Part shown: in pieces, positions 1 through 9,383 of the stretch
Layout: each line of letters begins with the position of its first letter
Position numbering within the stretch: the first letter of the stretch is position 1
The notes under the pieces: generated by a model
The model's input: only the letters and a program-made list of their open reading frames with translations
What the model was told of the DNA's origin: nothing
The model's database searches: none
Position numbers and translations under genes: made by a program
From: Pseudomonadota bacterium
GTDB taxonomy: Bacteria; Pseudomonadota; Gammaproteobacteria; Steroidobacterales; Steroidobacteraceae
DNA: 64,000 bases
Reading direction: 5' to 3'
Assembly: GCA_023423935.1 (NCBI GenBank)
Contig: JAFAEQ010000078.1
Span: 62,001 to 126,000 of the forward strand

Positions 1-232
1 GACGTTCGATGCGAAACCGCACGCAATTCAGGATCTTTCTCCTGGTCGACGCGGGCAAAACCGCAGCGACTCGCGCGAATCAGACTCGGTCTTATCGCGA
101 TTGCCGTCTCAACTGACGCGACCTGAAGAGGTCCTGCTCAGCTGCTTCGCTGAGCTCCGGAGGCTGGGCGTTGCCGGCAATACTTCGACGAGCGAAGCTG
201 CCGGCGTGGCGAATTGCGACTCGTTCAGCGCT
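1..232. other. window edge, no supported gene
   Basis: This stretch lies downstream of the leftward polysaccharide pyruvyl transferase gene. Only short open frames with no recognisable motif are present on either strand, and I see no strong hairpin followed by a T-tract. It may hold the end of the surface-polysaccharide transcription unit or part of a gene cut by the window edge. Confidence 0.4.
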
Positions 233-1243
233 CTAAGCGGCGGATCTCACGTTCGCGTCGGTGCTGCGCGATCTTGCCCACTCCAGCGCATCGGCAAGCG
301 ATGTCGCCCGATAGGTCAGATCGGTCCCACCGGTGAATGCGGCCATGAATCTCGCGATCTTGCCGTACGAGTTGTCCAACACGGCGTGAGGACGCCCCAG
401 CAACATCGACAGGATGTGCACGTGCAGCCGATCGGTCACGATGGCGCGGGCGCGACTGATCTGACGAATGCCGCGACCGAAACGTTGCCGCGCAGCCGCG
501 TTGAAGCGTCCGAGCCGCACCTGCATGGGATCGAATGTCGCGATGGCGCCGGCCATCCCCATGGCCTTGGCGAGGCGCACCGGTAACCACGGTTCGGAAA
601 TCCAGTCTTCGACGGGCACACCGTGCAGCAAGGAAAGATCGTGCGTTCCAGCCTTCTCGAGATCTTCGCGCAGCATCGCCAGCACGGGCAGCTCTGGCTC
701 TGCATTTCCTCGCAGCGGTCCGATGCACAGAGCCATGTCGGGACACAGCATCACGCGGCAGTTGAAGCGTTTCTCGGCGAACACTCGCGACTCTTCATCG
801 CGCACGAGCAAGGTGAAATTGCCGTGCCGATCGATGACGCGCGCGGTTTCATCCGCCCGTTCCTGCGACTTGTAATGAATCGATTGGGGAAACTGAATCA
901 CGGGCCGGCCGGGCCAGCGCTTGAGAATGCGTTCACGAAAATCCTGATGCGCGACCCAGATGTCGCCGAAGTTGCCGCCGCCGTGAATGAAGATCGGCCC
1001 GCTCGACGTGCGTGCATCGAGCTCGGCGTCCGAGAAGTCGTGCATGGTCGAGACGTAAGCAGGACGGCGAACTTTACGACTCATCAGGTAGGCCCATTCG
1101 CCCAGCCAGATCGCAGAGTCGCCCACGTTGCGGATATTCGGGAAGTCGACGATCGCGAGCGGTTCGCCCGTGATGAATTCATCCAGGCACGAATGAATCC
1201 GGGACTGAAGATCGGCAATCAGCTTGAACGGTGTCACGAGCAC
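233..1243 (-). CDS. polysaccharide pyruvyl transferase family protein
   Basis: A 336-residue protein that resembles the polysaccharide pyruvyl transferase family (CsaB/WcaK type), which transfers pyruvate from phosphoenolpyruvate to sugars of exopolysaccharides or cell-wall polymers in the cytoplasm. Visible family features are the early NxGD-type segment (NVGDSAIWLG, residues 39-48), the glycine-rich HGGGNFGD (87-94), QFPQSIHY (117-124) and the late TDRLH segment that precedes a long hydrophobic helix. The start is GTG with AAAGGA just upstream; a second in-frame GTG two codons later is possible. It is the last gene of a leftward cluster with a glycosyltransferase and a flippase, which supports a role in decorating a surface polysaccharide. 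The acceptor sugar cannot be told from the sequence. Confidence 0.8.
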   Translation of the reverse strand: MLVTPFKLIADLQSRIHSCLDEFITGEPLAIVDFPNIRNVGDSAIWLGEWAYLMSRKVRRPAYVSTMHDFSDAELDARTSSGPIFIHGGGNFGDIWVAHQDFRERILKRWPGRPVIQFPQSIHYKSQERADETARVIDRHGNFTLLVRDEESRVFAEKRFNCRVMLCPDMALCIGPLRGNAEPELPVLAMLREDLEKAGTHDLSLLHGVPVEDWISEPWLPVRLAKAMGMAGAIATFDPMQVRLGRFNAAARQRFGRGIRQISRARAIVTDRLHVHILSMLLGRPHAVLDNSYGKIARFMAAFTGGTDLTYRATSLADALEWARSRSTDANVRSAA

Positions 1244-1274
1244 TTCATCCTTTGTGAGTCATTGAGGCGCGCGA

Positions 1275-2087
1275 TCAGGCGCGCGGTTCACCGAAAAACT
1301 CCCTCTTTGCTGCGCCATCCACGAGTCGCAGCCGCGCAAGATTCGTCACGATCTGGTGCGGACGGCGAAGGGTCTGGCGGTTGAGCACGTACTTACGAAG
1401 AATCGGCGGCGTCTGGCTGTGCGATCCGCTGTGACCGACGCGATAGATCGCCCCTGGAAATGGCAGCGATGCCAGCGGCGTACCGCGCTCCGCCAGCAGC
1501 GCGCCGATTCTGCGATGGCTGCCGAGCATCTCCTTGATGTACTCCGGGGTTGCCGCTTCGAAGCTTTCCGGCAGGCGATACAGATCGGAGCGAATGATGA
1601 GCGAGGAACCGCACACGTGATTCAACGCGGGATGGCGGTAAAGGATGCTGCCGCCATCGTTCCATACGTAACCCATGTCGATGATCCAGCCATTCGCCTG
1701 CGGATGATCTGCGGCGTACTGAGTGATCCGGGAGCTCACGAAATCATCGTCGTCGACGATCATGAAGAACCGGCTGTCGCGTGCCCGCAGCATACCCATG
1801 AGCACGCGGCGTCCTTTGTCCATGCGGAACGCGTCCAGGATCTGCTCGCGCGAGCCGCTGCCCAGGTCGTGCAACTCGTTCGGCGGAAAGCGCACCCACT
1901 CCACCGAGAATCGCTCGGGCAGCTCCGGCAAATCCGATCCTTCGTTCGCGATGATGATCCCGCGCCAGTCGCTATGGGTCTGTGCAGCGATCGATCGCAC
2001 CGTCTGCGTGAGGTTGGCCTTCAGGCGTGCCCAGTCCGCAGAGTTCGCGGGATGCCGCACAGGAATCAGGAACGTCAACGTAACCAC
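1275..2087 (-). CDS. putative glycosyltransferase (GT-A type)
   Basis: A 270-residue protein with the layout of a GT-A glycosyltransferase: an N-terminal beta-strand entry (LTFLIPVRHP), a nucleotide-binding region, and an acidic VDDDDFVSS segment at residues 111-119 that matches the metal- and nucleotide-sugar-binding DXD motif. Such enzymes move a sugar from a nucleotide donor to a growing glycan at the cytoplasmic face of the membrane. The start is GTG with GAGGA about 11 bases upstream. It lies 31 bp upstream of the pyruvyl transferase gene and follows the flippase gene on the same strand, so the three probably form one transcription unit. Donor and acceptor are unknown; assignment to a numbered GT family would need a profile search. 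Confidence 0.7.
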   Translation of the reverse strand: MVTLTFLIPVRHPANSADWARLKANLTQTVRSIAAQTHSDWRGIIIANEGSDLPELPERFSVEWVRFPPNELHDLGSGSREQILDAFRMDKGRRVLMGMLRARDSRFFMIVDDDDFVSSRITQYAADHPQANGWIIDMGYVWNDGGSILYRHPALNHVCGSSLIIRSDLYRLPESFEAATPEYIKEMLGSHRRIGALLAERGTPLASLPFPGAIYRVGHSGSHSQTPPILRKYVLNRQTLRRPHQIVTNLARLRLVDGAAKREFFGEPRA

Positions 2088-2133
2088 AGCGTCGCTTGTC
2101 CTCTCATGTATTCACGAATGGGCGGCACACGAT

Positions 2134-3618
2134 TCATGCGGGTCGCAGTTTCGCAATCATTTTCGCGATCAACTGCTGCACCTCGCGCTCAGGACCCGAA
2201 GGCCTGCGCATGACGGTCCACAGCAGCAGGCTGGTCCCGCAATAGAGCGTCGCAGCGACCGCGGCGATGATCGCGATCTTGACGATCAGCGATACGGTGT
2301 CGGTTTCGTGCGAGAGCAAGGGAGTGATCAGCACCACGCCCGCACTCATCGCAGCCACGCTCGCGAATGCGCGCACATTGGCAGCGAGTTGCTCGCGCAA
2401 ATTCAGGCCCGTGAACCGCCGCACCAGGCGCATCGCAAGGAAGATCGAAATCAAACCGGACACCACGCGCGCCACCACGACTCCCTTCAGACCTGCAACG
2501 AGCATGCCGATCACGATGATGGGAATCCGGATGAAGAGCATTTGCAGATTGCGAATGAAGAGCAGCCGCGTCTGTCCCTGCGCCATCCCCAGGGGCTCGG
2601 AGAGCGAGCCGAGCGTCTGCAGCGCGTATACGGAAGCGAGCACCTGAACGACGAAGATCACCGGTTCCCACTTGTCGCCCATCGTGAGCCGGATCAGCGG
2701 ATCGGCGATGAGCGCGGCACCGAATCCTGCCGGTAGCGCAATGGCCGTGACGAGCGATTGCGCTCGCTGATATGCAGAGGCGAGGCGCGTCGGGTTGTCT
2801 CGGATCGTCGAAAACCCCGGAAAGATCACCTTGGTCAAAGGCGAGGTCGTTTCGCGCGTGGGAATCTGCGCGAGGTTACTGCCGACGGTGTAATGACCGA
2901 GCGCTCCCATCCCCAATGCGCGGCCGATCAGCAGGTAGTCGAAGCGCCAGTTCAGTGTATTGACGATCTGACCGCCGGTGAGCCAGATCGAAAACGACAT
3001 CAGCTCACGAATGTGCGCAAAGGAAATGCGCGGCCGGTAAGGCAGAATCGTGTACGACACGACGACGTTCGTGACCTGCATTGCGAGCATGCCAAACACG
3101 AGTGCCCAGTAAGTGCGATAGAAATACGCGATCGCGATCGACACCAGAAAACCGGCGAGCTTCTGTGCCACGTTCAGCACGAACTCCTGCCAGAAGATCA
3201 GATCCCGCTGCAGCATGATACTGCGCGGATTCGTAAGCCCGCCGAAGAAGACACTCACTCCGAGCGCCGCCATGACGCCCACGAGCCGCTCGTCGTGATA
3301 GAGAGAGGCGACTGGAACGCCCGCGGCCGCAAACAGCACGCCAAGAATCAGCCCGCGCAATGCATTGAGCGTCCAGGCCGCATCGAAATGGGACGGCGTA
3401 GGTGACTCATGCCGCACGAGTGCCATCGAGAGCGACAGCTCCGTGACACTCTGCACGATCAACAGCATCGTCATCGCGAGCGAGACCACGCCGAAATCAT
3501 CAGGCACGAGCAGACGTGCGAGCAGAATCGTGCTCAGCACCGACAGTGCGTTCACGATGGCGCGTGACGCACTCAACCATGCACTGCCTTTGATCAGGCG
3601 GCCGCTGATGTTCTTCAT
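2134..3618 (-). CDS. oligosaccharide flippase, Wzx/MOP family
   Basis: A 494-residue, strongly hydrophobic protein with repeated transmembrane segments throughout and the N-terminal pattern of MOP-family polysaccharide exporters (GSAWLSASRAIVNALSVLST). Members flip lipid-linked oligosaccharides from the cytoplasmic to the periplasmic face of the inner membrane. The length is typical for Wzx/RfbX-like proteins. The start is a clear ATG with AGGGGGT seven bases upstream. It is the first gene of the leftward surface-polysaccharide unit, followed by a glycosyltransferase and a pyruvyl transferase. The exact lipid-linked substrate cannot be inferred. Confidence 0.85.
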   Translation of the reverse strand: MKNISGRLIKGSAWLSASRAIVNALSVLSTILLARLLVPDDFGVVSLAMTMLLIVQSVTELSLSMALVRHESPTPSHFDAAWTLNALRGLILGVLFAAAGVPVASLYHDERLVGVMAALGVSVFFGGLTNPRSIMLQRDLIFWQEFVLNVAQKLAGFLVSIAIAYFYRTYWALVFGMLAMQVTNVVVSYTILPYRPRISFAHIRELMSFSIWLTGGQIVNTLNWRFDYLLIGRALGMGALGHYTVGSNLAQIPTRETTSPLTKVIFPGFSTIRDNPTRLASAYQRAQSLVTAIALPAGFGAALIADPLIRLTMGDKWEPVIFVVQVLASVYALQTLGSLSEPLGMAQGQTRLLFIRNLQMLFIRIPIIVIGMLVAGLKGVVVARVVSGLISIFLAMRLVRRFTGLNLREQLAANVRAFASVAAMSAGVVLITPLLSHETDTVSLIVKIAIIAAVAATLYCGTSLLLWTVMRRPSGPEREVQQLIAKMIAKLRPA

Positions 3619-3811
3619 CGCCGCGACCCCCTGTTAACTCGCGGCCCGCTGCGATGTGACCATCGCCTATATATACACAATGAGCTGATTCTCAGTTGAG
3701 AACCGGACGCGGGAGACTGGTCCGGCGCAGAGCTACGCACCACGTCGCTTGAAAGTTCCGACATCTCCACAACCGGCACCAACTGTCCCTCCATGGCGAC
3801 AGGCAACTCAT
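3619..3811 (-). promoter_or_regulatory. probable promoter region of the polysaccharide genes
   Basis: This 193-bp gap separates the jetD stop from the flippase start. It contains an unusually AT-rich TATATATA block (3668-3675) that could act as a -10 region for leftward transcription of the flippase operon; I see no convincing -35 hexamer. No gene is apparent in it. Confidence 0.3.
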
Positions 3812-4942
3812 TCAGCCAGCGTGCCAACCCTCTTGATCGAGTCGTCCCAACTGGCGGATCGCCGGCAGCAATACGTCATCTGCGAATACGCAGCCGGTCG
3901 TCAGCGGATCGACCTGGCTGGCGGCATCGCTGACGTTATTCATGTAGCCGCCGCGGGCGCGCAGCACTTCCAGCATGGGCTCGTAACCCTCGCGCCATGC
4001 GCCGACGTCTGCGAACCGTGTGCGCAGCGTCTTCAGAATCTGCATCCCCGAGAAATCCAGATCACCCCAGAAGCGGCACGCTCCCAGCGCAGGACCTTGC
4101 TCGAACCACCATTCTTCGAACGCTCTACGCAAGTTCTCTTCGCCAGGTCCTGCGAAATGCAGCAGCGCTCCTGAACGGCGGCGGATGCGCTCAGCGGTGC
4201 TGCGAAATCCCGAGGCATATACCAGCGCCAGCTCGCGCGCTGCGTTTATCGATCCGGCAACAGCAGCTGCATAAGTGTCCTGGTTCTCGATGAACAGCAC
4301 GCCGTGACATGACACGGGCAGATGGACGGCGACCACGATCGGCCGTTCGCGTATCTCCAGCCGCGGAAAGAGCTGAGCGATCAGAGGACCGCGTTCATCG
4401 AGCACCTTCGAGTCACCCCAGAACACGCGCGCGCTCAATTGACGCAACGTCACGGGTCCTGCTACCGCTGCGATGCGCGCGAACGCAGCGACGATCTCCT
4501 CCGCGGTGCGATCTGCAATCAGGACTCTGCGAGCAGCCAGCGCCGTACCGCCGTCCTCGAACGCTTTGCCATGCGCCTCCACAGCCCGGCGCCAGACGAG
4601 CATGGCCGACTCGGACACGGGCCGCGCCAGCCACTGACGCACCAGATCCTCGGATTGCGGCGCGAACGCGACTTTCGCGCCCTGCCATTCAGGATCGTAG
4701 GGACTGCGACGCGCGAGTCTGATCGACAGCACGCCTTGCGATTGCAGTGCGTTCAGTAGTGACCATTGCTGGTCGGCCGCTGTGTCTGCACGAGCGAGCG
4801 AAGGCAGAAACCGCTCCACTGACAAGACGATCGATCGCTGTCGCGTTTCGCCGGACTGATGATCGAAGCGATCCAGCACTGCATTGAGCAGCGCCTGCAA
4901 CTCAGGCTCGTCATCGAGCCAGACCGGACGCTCGTCGTTCAT
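3812..4942 (-). CDS. jetD: Wadjet system nuclease subunit JetD
   Basis: A 376-residue protein of the DUF3322/DUF2220 type, the TOPRIM-like nuclease subunit of Wadjet. In characterised systems JetD associates with the SMC-like JetABC complex and cuts circular plasmid DNA after loop extrusion. Visible catalytic signatures are the acidic residue in VLFIENQDTY (E219) and the metal-binding pair in FWGDLDFSGM (D294 and D296), both in the C-terminal half. The N-terminal ~200 residues form the DUF3322-like part. It starts inside the end of jetC with a 4-bp ATGA overlap and is the last gene of the operon. All recognisable acidic catalytic residues are present, so an active nuclease is expected. Confidence 0.9.
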   Translation of the reverse strand: MNDERPVWLDDEPELQALLNAVLDRFDHQSGETRQRSIVLSVERFLPSLARADTAADQQWSLLNALQSQGVLSIRLARRSPYDPEWQGAKVAFAPQSEDLVRQWLARPVSESAMLVWRRAVEAHGKAFEDGGTALAARRVLIADRTAEEIVAAFARIAAVAGPVTLRQLSARVFWGDSKVLDERGPLIAQLFPRLEIRERPIVVAVHLPVSCHGVLFIENQDTYAAAVAGSINAARELALVYASGFRSTAERIRRRSGALLHFAGPGEENLRRAFEEWWFEQGPALGACRFWGDLDFSGMQILKTLRTRFADVGAWREGYEPMLEVLRARGGYMNNVSDAASQVDPLTTGCVFADDVLLPAIRQLGRLDQEGWHAG

Positions 4943-7900
4943 CCCGAACCCGTTGTTTCCAGATCATCCATGAAATCCATTTCCGCCTGCTGCTGGACGG
5001 TGCGTCGATGCTGCGCCCAAAGCGCTTTGATTCGCTCTTGATTGCATTGCTTGCGATCCACGAGCACACGCGTCTGCAACTCGCCGCGCGGCACGCTCGG
5101 CACCTTGGCGAACACGAATTCGTTGCTGATGAGATCCATGAACGGACCGCACTTGCTGGTCGGCATGATGAACAGCAGCTGCAATCCCAGTGCGCGGGTC
5201 AGGTAGTCGATGACTTCGCGTGAGCGTGTCTCGTCCATTTTCGAGAACGCCTCGTCCACCAGGACCATGCGCAGATGATTCACGCCCTCGGCATAGCGCA
5301 GCGCCGAAGTAATGCTGGCGGCGCGAATGATGTATGCCGGCGTTTCGAGCTGACCGCCGCTGCCCGTGCCGTACTCCGACAGCGCGATGGGAGGCTTGCC
5401 CTCGACGTCCTTGTAGATTTCATAGCGATAGTAGTTGCGGTAATCGGCAATGCGCTCGAGCTCGCGCTGCGACTTCTGCTCGTCAGCGCCGAGCAGCAGC
5501 GCCATGATGCTGTCGCGCACGGCGGCCGACTTCGCAGACAGCTTGCTCTCGAACAGCGAGTCGCCGTCCCCTGCGGGATTCTTGACGACATCCTCGAAGA
5601 AGCGGGCGTAGTCGCGAAACTCCGGCACCCACTCGGCATCGAAGCGGAAGCGCTCGCGATCGGAGCCGAAGCGATGATTCTCGAGCTCCTTGTTCAACAG
5701 CTCCAGATGCCGTTTGCCTTCGCTGATCGCCTGATGGATCGCCTGGCACAGATGCGCGACGAACGCATTGTTGAAACTGAGCTTCAGCTGCTGCAGCTTC
5801 GAATGCTTCTCGACGAGCACGTTGTTCTTGAGGATGTTGAACACGCGGTCGATATCGCGGCGCAGCTCGCTGATGTTTGCGAACAACGCACTGTCGTACG
5901 TTCCGGTGAACCCCGTGTACACGATCGCATCGGCCGGACGCGTCGTGCGGCGGTTGTGCTCCTGTAGCGTCTCACTCATCGCACGCTCGGCTTTCATGAG
6001 ACGGCTCATGACTTCCTCGCGCAATAGATCGGCGCGCGAGGGATCGAGCGACTGCGCCTCCTGCTCGGCGAAGCGCACTCTGGCATCCAGATCGAACTCG
6101 GGCCAGCCCGCATGCAGCACACGCAACTGATCCTCGGCCGTCGTCATCTGCTGCTGGGCCGCATCCTTCTGCTCACCGACGGTTTCGATCCGACGAGCGA
6201 GCGACGCGAGCTCATGGTCCAGCTCGCCACGCTGCTTGTTGAGCGCACCGAGACGACTCCACAGCTCACGCTCCTCTTCCTGCAGTCGCTGCAATTGTTG
6301 ATCGAGCGATTGCCATGCGCTCACATCGAGTTGCGACAACAGCATGTCGATCGCGCGAATGTCCCGATGCGTCGCAAGCACGGCAGCAAGGCCATCGGCA
6401 TACGTGACGCTCTGCAAGCGATCCACCGCTTCGAGCACACGCGCGGTTTCCTGCATCTGATCGTTGGCCTCCTGGCGCAATCGCATGAGCTGCTCGAGCT
6501 CGTGTCGACGGGCATTGAGCGCACGCTCGCGCGCCGCCGCACCGAACACCAGATCGCCATCCGGAATATCGCAGCGGAACATCGAGTACCCGCCCGAGCC
6601 CATGCCGTCCGCGGTGACGCCGCGCGTTGTCTGGCGCAACTCTTCCGCCGAATCGACGCGCACGACCGTGCCGTAGTTCGCCTTCATGTAGGCCTGCGCC
6701 ACACCATGCGTGAACTTCAGCACGTGCACGATCGAGGCGGCCGGCAGATTGACTCTCGTCTCGTCGCGCAAGGCTTTGGCGCCTTGAATCACCCGCGCGC
6801 GATTGTCGCGACCTGGCATCGAGCGCACGATGCGAATGGCTTCGGCTTCGTACTCGGCATCGACGATGATGCCGAAGCGCGCGCCGCCCAGATAACCTTC
6901 GACGGCGGACTGCCAGCGTGCGTCAACGACTTCGATGTGATCGCACAACACACGCGCATCGGCCAGCGGACACTGCACGCGCATCGCCGTCAGCGCACGT
7001 TCGACATACGCGGGATAGACGGTTTGCTTCGCCTCGAGCCGTTCGATCTCCTGCTGCTTCTGTTGGCATTGACTCGACAGCGTCTCATAGCGACGCCGTC
7101 GCGCACCGTGCGCATCGGCGAGCTGGTCGCGGCGAGTCGGCTGATCGGCGGTCCCGGCACGCCAATATTCCGCCAGTTCGTTGTGTGCACGCTGTGCGCC
7201 TCGCGCGCGTTGCAACTGCTGCTCGAGCATCGTGAGGTCGCCGGTGAAATCCCGCTGCAGAAAGCGCGACAGATCGATGTCGCCGATCTCCTCGAACGAG
7301 CGCGCCTGCTCGACGAGCCGACGGCTGTCCATGTCCGCGAAGTGCGGCAACTCTGCCATCAGCGCCGGCGATCCCAGAAACTGCGACAGACTGCGCGCGG
7401 CCTGCAGATTGCGCTGCAATCTTTGATCCTCGGACAGCAGCGCACGCACGCTCTCGCCCAGCTTCTCCGTGAGCGCCTTCTGATCGCGCTCGAGCTGATC
7501 CTTGCGACGCAGCGGCTCGACATTCTCACGCTGCGCCTCGAGGCGCACGACCGCGCTGTGTACCTGCTCGCGCTGCTTGTCGAGTGCAGCGAGCTCTTCG
7601 ATGTTCGCTTTGATTCCGCTCGCGACAGTATCGCGCTCGTGCCGGGCCTGCAGGTACTGCTCCTGACGCTGGCGGTATTCGGCGCGAGCGAGCGAGTAAT
7701 CGAGCGTGACGCGCTCTATCCAGCCTTCCAAGTACGACTGCGCGTGGTGACCCGCCTGCTCGAGCAGCGCGGCACTTTCCTTGTACGCGTGCGCTTCACG
7801 TTCCATGTCGTGGATCGTCTTGAGCTGACTCGAGACCGAACGCACCGCTTCGCCGAGATCCTTGCGCTCGAGCACCTCGTCAGCCACGAACTGGCTGATG

Positions 7901-8583
7901 CTGCTCACCGGCTTGTAAGCCATGAAGCGTGAGAACGCACGCGCCGCGGCCAATGCTTCGCGCTCCGCGACCGAGTCCTTCTTGCCGCGCAACGCCGCGT
8001 ACAAGCGCCGCAGGTACGCCCGCTTCTGGTCGTAGCGCTCCACGGCTTTCTTGCCGAAGCGCGTGATGAGCGCCTTCTCGATCTCATCCAGGAGCACGAC
8101 TTGCTCTTTGACGACGAACGAATCCAGCCCCGCCTGAATGCCCGGCAGTACGAAGAAGGCAAGCTGGTCTTCGCGTGCCAAGGGCTGCTTGCCCGAACGA
8201 TCGAGCCAGGCACGAACAGCGACGATTGCGGTGAACGGCTCGGCCGATTCGCCCTGCGTGGGATGGAACACCGCCGCGATGTAGCCATCCGTCGTATCGG
8301 GTCGCGCATAGCTGCCGTCATCGCACCCGAGAATGTAAGAAGCGAGCGTACGCACACGCTTGCCACCACGGCCGCGCTGCGTGGTCTCTTCCTGACCGGG
8401 GTTGTAATGAAAAAGATTCTCGTGCGCGGCCGTCATCAGCGTCTGGATCGCATCCGCAGCCGTGGTCTTGCCCGAGCCGTTCGCACCCGAGAACAGGTTG
8501 ATCGGGCCCATCGCGAACTCGCTGTTCGGGATGTTGCCCCAATTGATCAGAACGAGAGTCTTAAGAAACACGCTCGGCTCCAT
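4939..8583 (-). CDS. jetC: Wadjet SMC-like ATPase JetC
   Basis: A 1214-residue SMC/MukB-type ATPase, the motor of the Wadjet complex that extrudes DNA loops. The N-terminal head holds the Walker A motif GANGSGKT (residues 33-40). The C-terminal head holds an ABC-signature-like GTGSGGQ (about 1072-1078) and a Walker B stretch MVLVDEAF (D1110, E1111). Between them lie long Gln/Glu/Arg/Leu-rich heptad regions expected to form the antiparallel coiled-coil arms, interrupted near the middle by a hinge-like globular part (around residues 530-680). The start codon overlaps the jetB 3' end by 23 bp and the stop overlaps the jetD start by 4 bp, which indicates translational coupling. The long frame running on the opposite strand here is a codon-bias shadow. 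Confidence 0.92.
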   Translation of the reverse strand: MEPSVFLKTLVLINWGNIPNSEFAMGPINLFSGANGSGKTTAADAIQTLMTAAHENLFHYNPGQEETTQRGRGGKRVRTLASYILGCDDGSYARPDTTDGYIAAVFHPTQGESAEPFTAIVAVRAWLDRSGKQPLAREDQLAFFVLPGIQAGLDSFVVKEQVVLLDEIEKALITRFGKKAVERYDQKRAYLRRLYAALRGKKDSVAEREALAAARAFSRFMAYKPVSSISQFVADEVLERKDLGEAVRSVSSQLKTIHDMEREAHAYKESAALLEQAGHHAQSYLEGWIERVTLDYSLARAEYRQRQEQYLQARHERDTVASGIKANIEELAALDKQREQVHSAVVRLEAQRENVEPLRRKDQLERDQKALTEKLGESVRALLSEDQRLQRNLQAARSLSQFLGSPALMAELPHFADMDSRRLVEQARSFEEIGDIDLSRFLQRDFTGDLTMLEQQLQRARGAQRAHNELAEYWRAGTADQPTRRDQLADAHGARRRRYETLSSQCQQKQQEIERLEAKQTVYPAYVERALTAMRVQCPLADARVLCDHIEVVDARWQSAVEGYLGGARFGIIVDAEYEAEAIRIVRSMPGRDNRARVIQGAKALRDETRVNLPAASIVHVLKFTHGVAQAYMKANYGTVVRVDSAEELRQTTRGVTADGMGSGGYSMFRCDIPDGDLVFGAAARERALNARRHELEQLMRLRQEANDQMQETARVLEAVDRLQSVTYADGLAAVLATHRDIRAIDMLLSQLDVSAWQSLDQQLQRLQEEERELWSRLGALNKQRGELDHELASLARRIETVGEQKDAAQQQMTTAEDQLRVLHAGWPEFDLDARVRFAEQEAQSLDPSRADLLREEVMSRLMKAERAMSETLQEHNRRTTRPADAIVYTGFTGTYDSALFANISELRRDIDRVFNILKNNVLVEKHSKLQQLKLSFNNAFVAHLCQAIHQAISEGKRHLELLNKELENHRFGSDRERFRFDAEWVPEFRDYARFFEDVVKNPAGDGDSLFESKLSAKSAAVRDSIMALLLGADEQKSQRELERIADYRNYYRYEIYKDVEGKPPIALSEYGTGSGGQLETPAYIIRAASITSALRYAEGVNHLRMVLVDEAFSKMDETRSREVIDYLTRALGLQLLFIMPTSKCGPFMDLISNEFVFAKVPSVPRGELQTRVLVDRKQCNQERIKALWAQHRRTVQQQAEMDFMDDLETTGSG

Positions 8584-9226
8584 TCGCCGCTGGATCGGCC
8601 GGCGCTTGCAAGGCTTCGATCGCGTCCGTGCCGACGAAATCGACGATCATCGGATGAATGCGAATCCAAGCTTCGACCTGATCCAGGTCTTCCTCATCGC
8701 GAAAGTCGATCAATCGCAGCTTGCGCAAACGTCTGAATACCTCGCGCCGCTCCGATAGACGTTCCGGAAGGGATCGATTGAGCCAGCGCTTCATGGCGAG
8801 ACTGATTGCTTCGAGTGGTTCAGCGGCGTAGCCATGCTCGTCGATCTTGCCTTCGCGTACGGCCTTGTCGTACTGCGCGCGCAACACCAGCACGACAGCG
8901 ACTTCGTTCTGCGTGAGCCGCGCGCGCAGACTGCCGCCGAACGCATGCTCCTCCGCGAAATCCATCCCGGGCGTGCGACTGCCGGGCGGATACAAACGCA
9001 CATACTGGAACCGACGCTCGTGATGTACCTGGATCGCGTGCAACGCGAGGATTTCGGTGACGAGATCCTCGATGCGCACGAAGCGATCGTAGAGCTCGCG
9101 TACGGTTTGCGAATCGTCACGCACCAACACACCGTAGTTGAGCAGGCGGACGAGCAGTTCCTGAAGCTCATCGGGCGTGACGGCGCTCGGCTCGAGGCGT
9201 TGTTCTATATAGCTTTGCAGATTCAT
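8561..9226 (-). CDS. jetB: Wadjet subunit JetB (DUF4194, MukE/KITE-like)
   Basis: A 221-residue protein matching the DUF4194 family, the winged-helix KITE (MukE-like) subunit of Wadjet that binds the kleisin JetA and DNA. The middle carries the typical segments RIEDLVTEIL and LRARLTQNEVAVVLVLR, followed by a basic helix-turn-helix-like part (RREVFRRLRKLRLIDF) that ends in a segment about the protein's DNA-facing wing. The ATG has only weak Shine-Dalgarno similarity upstream. A 118-bp miniature transposon lies just 39 bp upstream, between jetB and jetA. The 3' end overlaps jetC by 23 bp. Confidence 0.9.
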   Translation of the reverse strand: MNLQSYIEQRLEPSAVTPDELQELLVRLLNYGVLVRDDSQTVRELYDRFVRIEDLVTEILALHAIQVHHERRFQYVRLYPPGSRTPGMDFAEEHAFGGSLRARLTQNEVAVVLVLRAQYDKAVREGKIDEHGYAAEPLEAISLAMKRWLNRSLPERLSERREVFRRLRKLRLIDFRDEEDLDQVEAWIRIHPMIVDFVGTDAIEALQAPADPAANGAERVS

Positions 9227-9265
9227 GCTGTGGTTTGACTCGGGGATCGCCTTTCGCGCGCCGCC

Positions 9266-9383
9266 CTAGGGAATCTCTGATCAATTCGCCATTCGCAACC
9301 ATAGTTGCTTCGCCCACCGAAGCATTTCAACCAGTTGCAAACTTGCGAAGGTCAGGGAAGTCGACAAATCAGAGCTTCCCTAG
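9266..9383. mobile_element. MITE copy A, IS5-type ends, between jetA and jetB
   Basis: A non-coding element of 110 bp (9270-9379) flanked by a perfect 4-bp direct repeat CTAG (9266-9269 and 9380-9383). Its ends are inverted repeats, GGAATCTCTGAT on the left and GGAAGCTCTGAT as read inward from the right, with one mismatch in 12. Two internal hairpins are visible: GCAAC/GTTGC with a 4-base loop (9295-9308) and GCTTCG/CGAAGC with a 5-base loop (9307-9323). A second copy in the window (57828-57944) is about 92% identical. A YTAR target duplication and GGAA-type ends are characteristic of the IS5 group, so this looks like a MITE mobilised by such a transposase; none is in the window. The right-hand duplication contains the jetA stop codon. 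Confidence 0.85.

Noticed and set aside
6112..7932. 606-codon open frame on the plus strand opposite jetC
   Set aside because: Antisense to a well-supported ATPase gene. The composition follows from the codon bias of a GC-rich genome, and there is no recognisable domain.
9266..9383. possible small RNA gene between jetA and jetB
   Set aside because: The internal hairpins are strong, but inverted ends and target duplications plus a second copy elsewhere indicate a mobile element first; an RNA role is not excluded.
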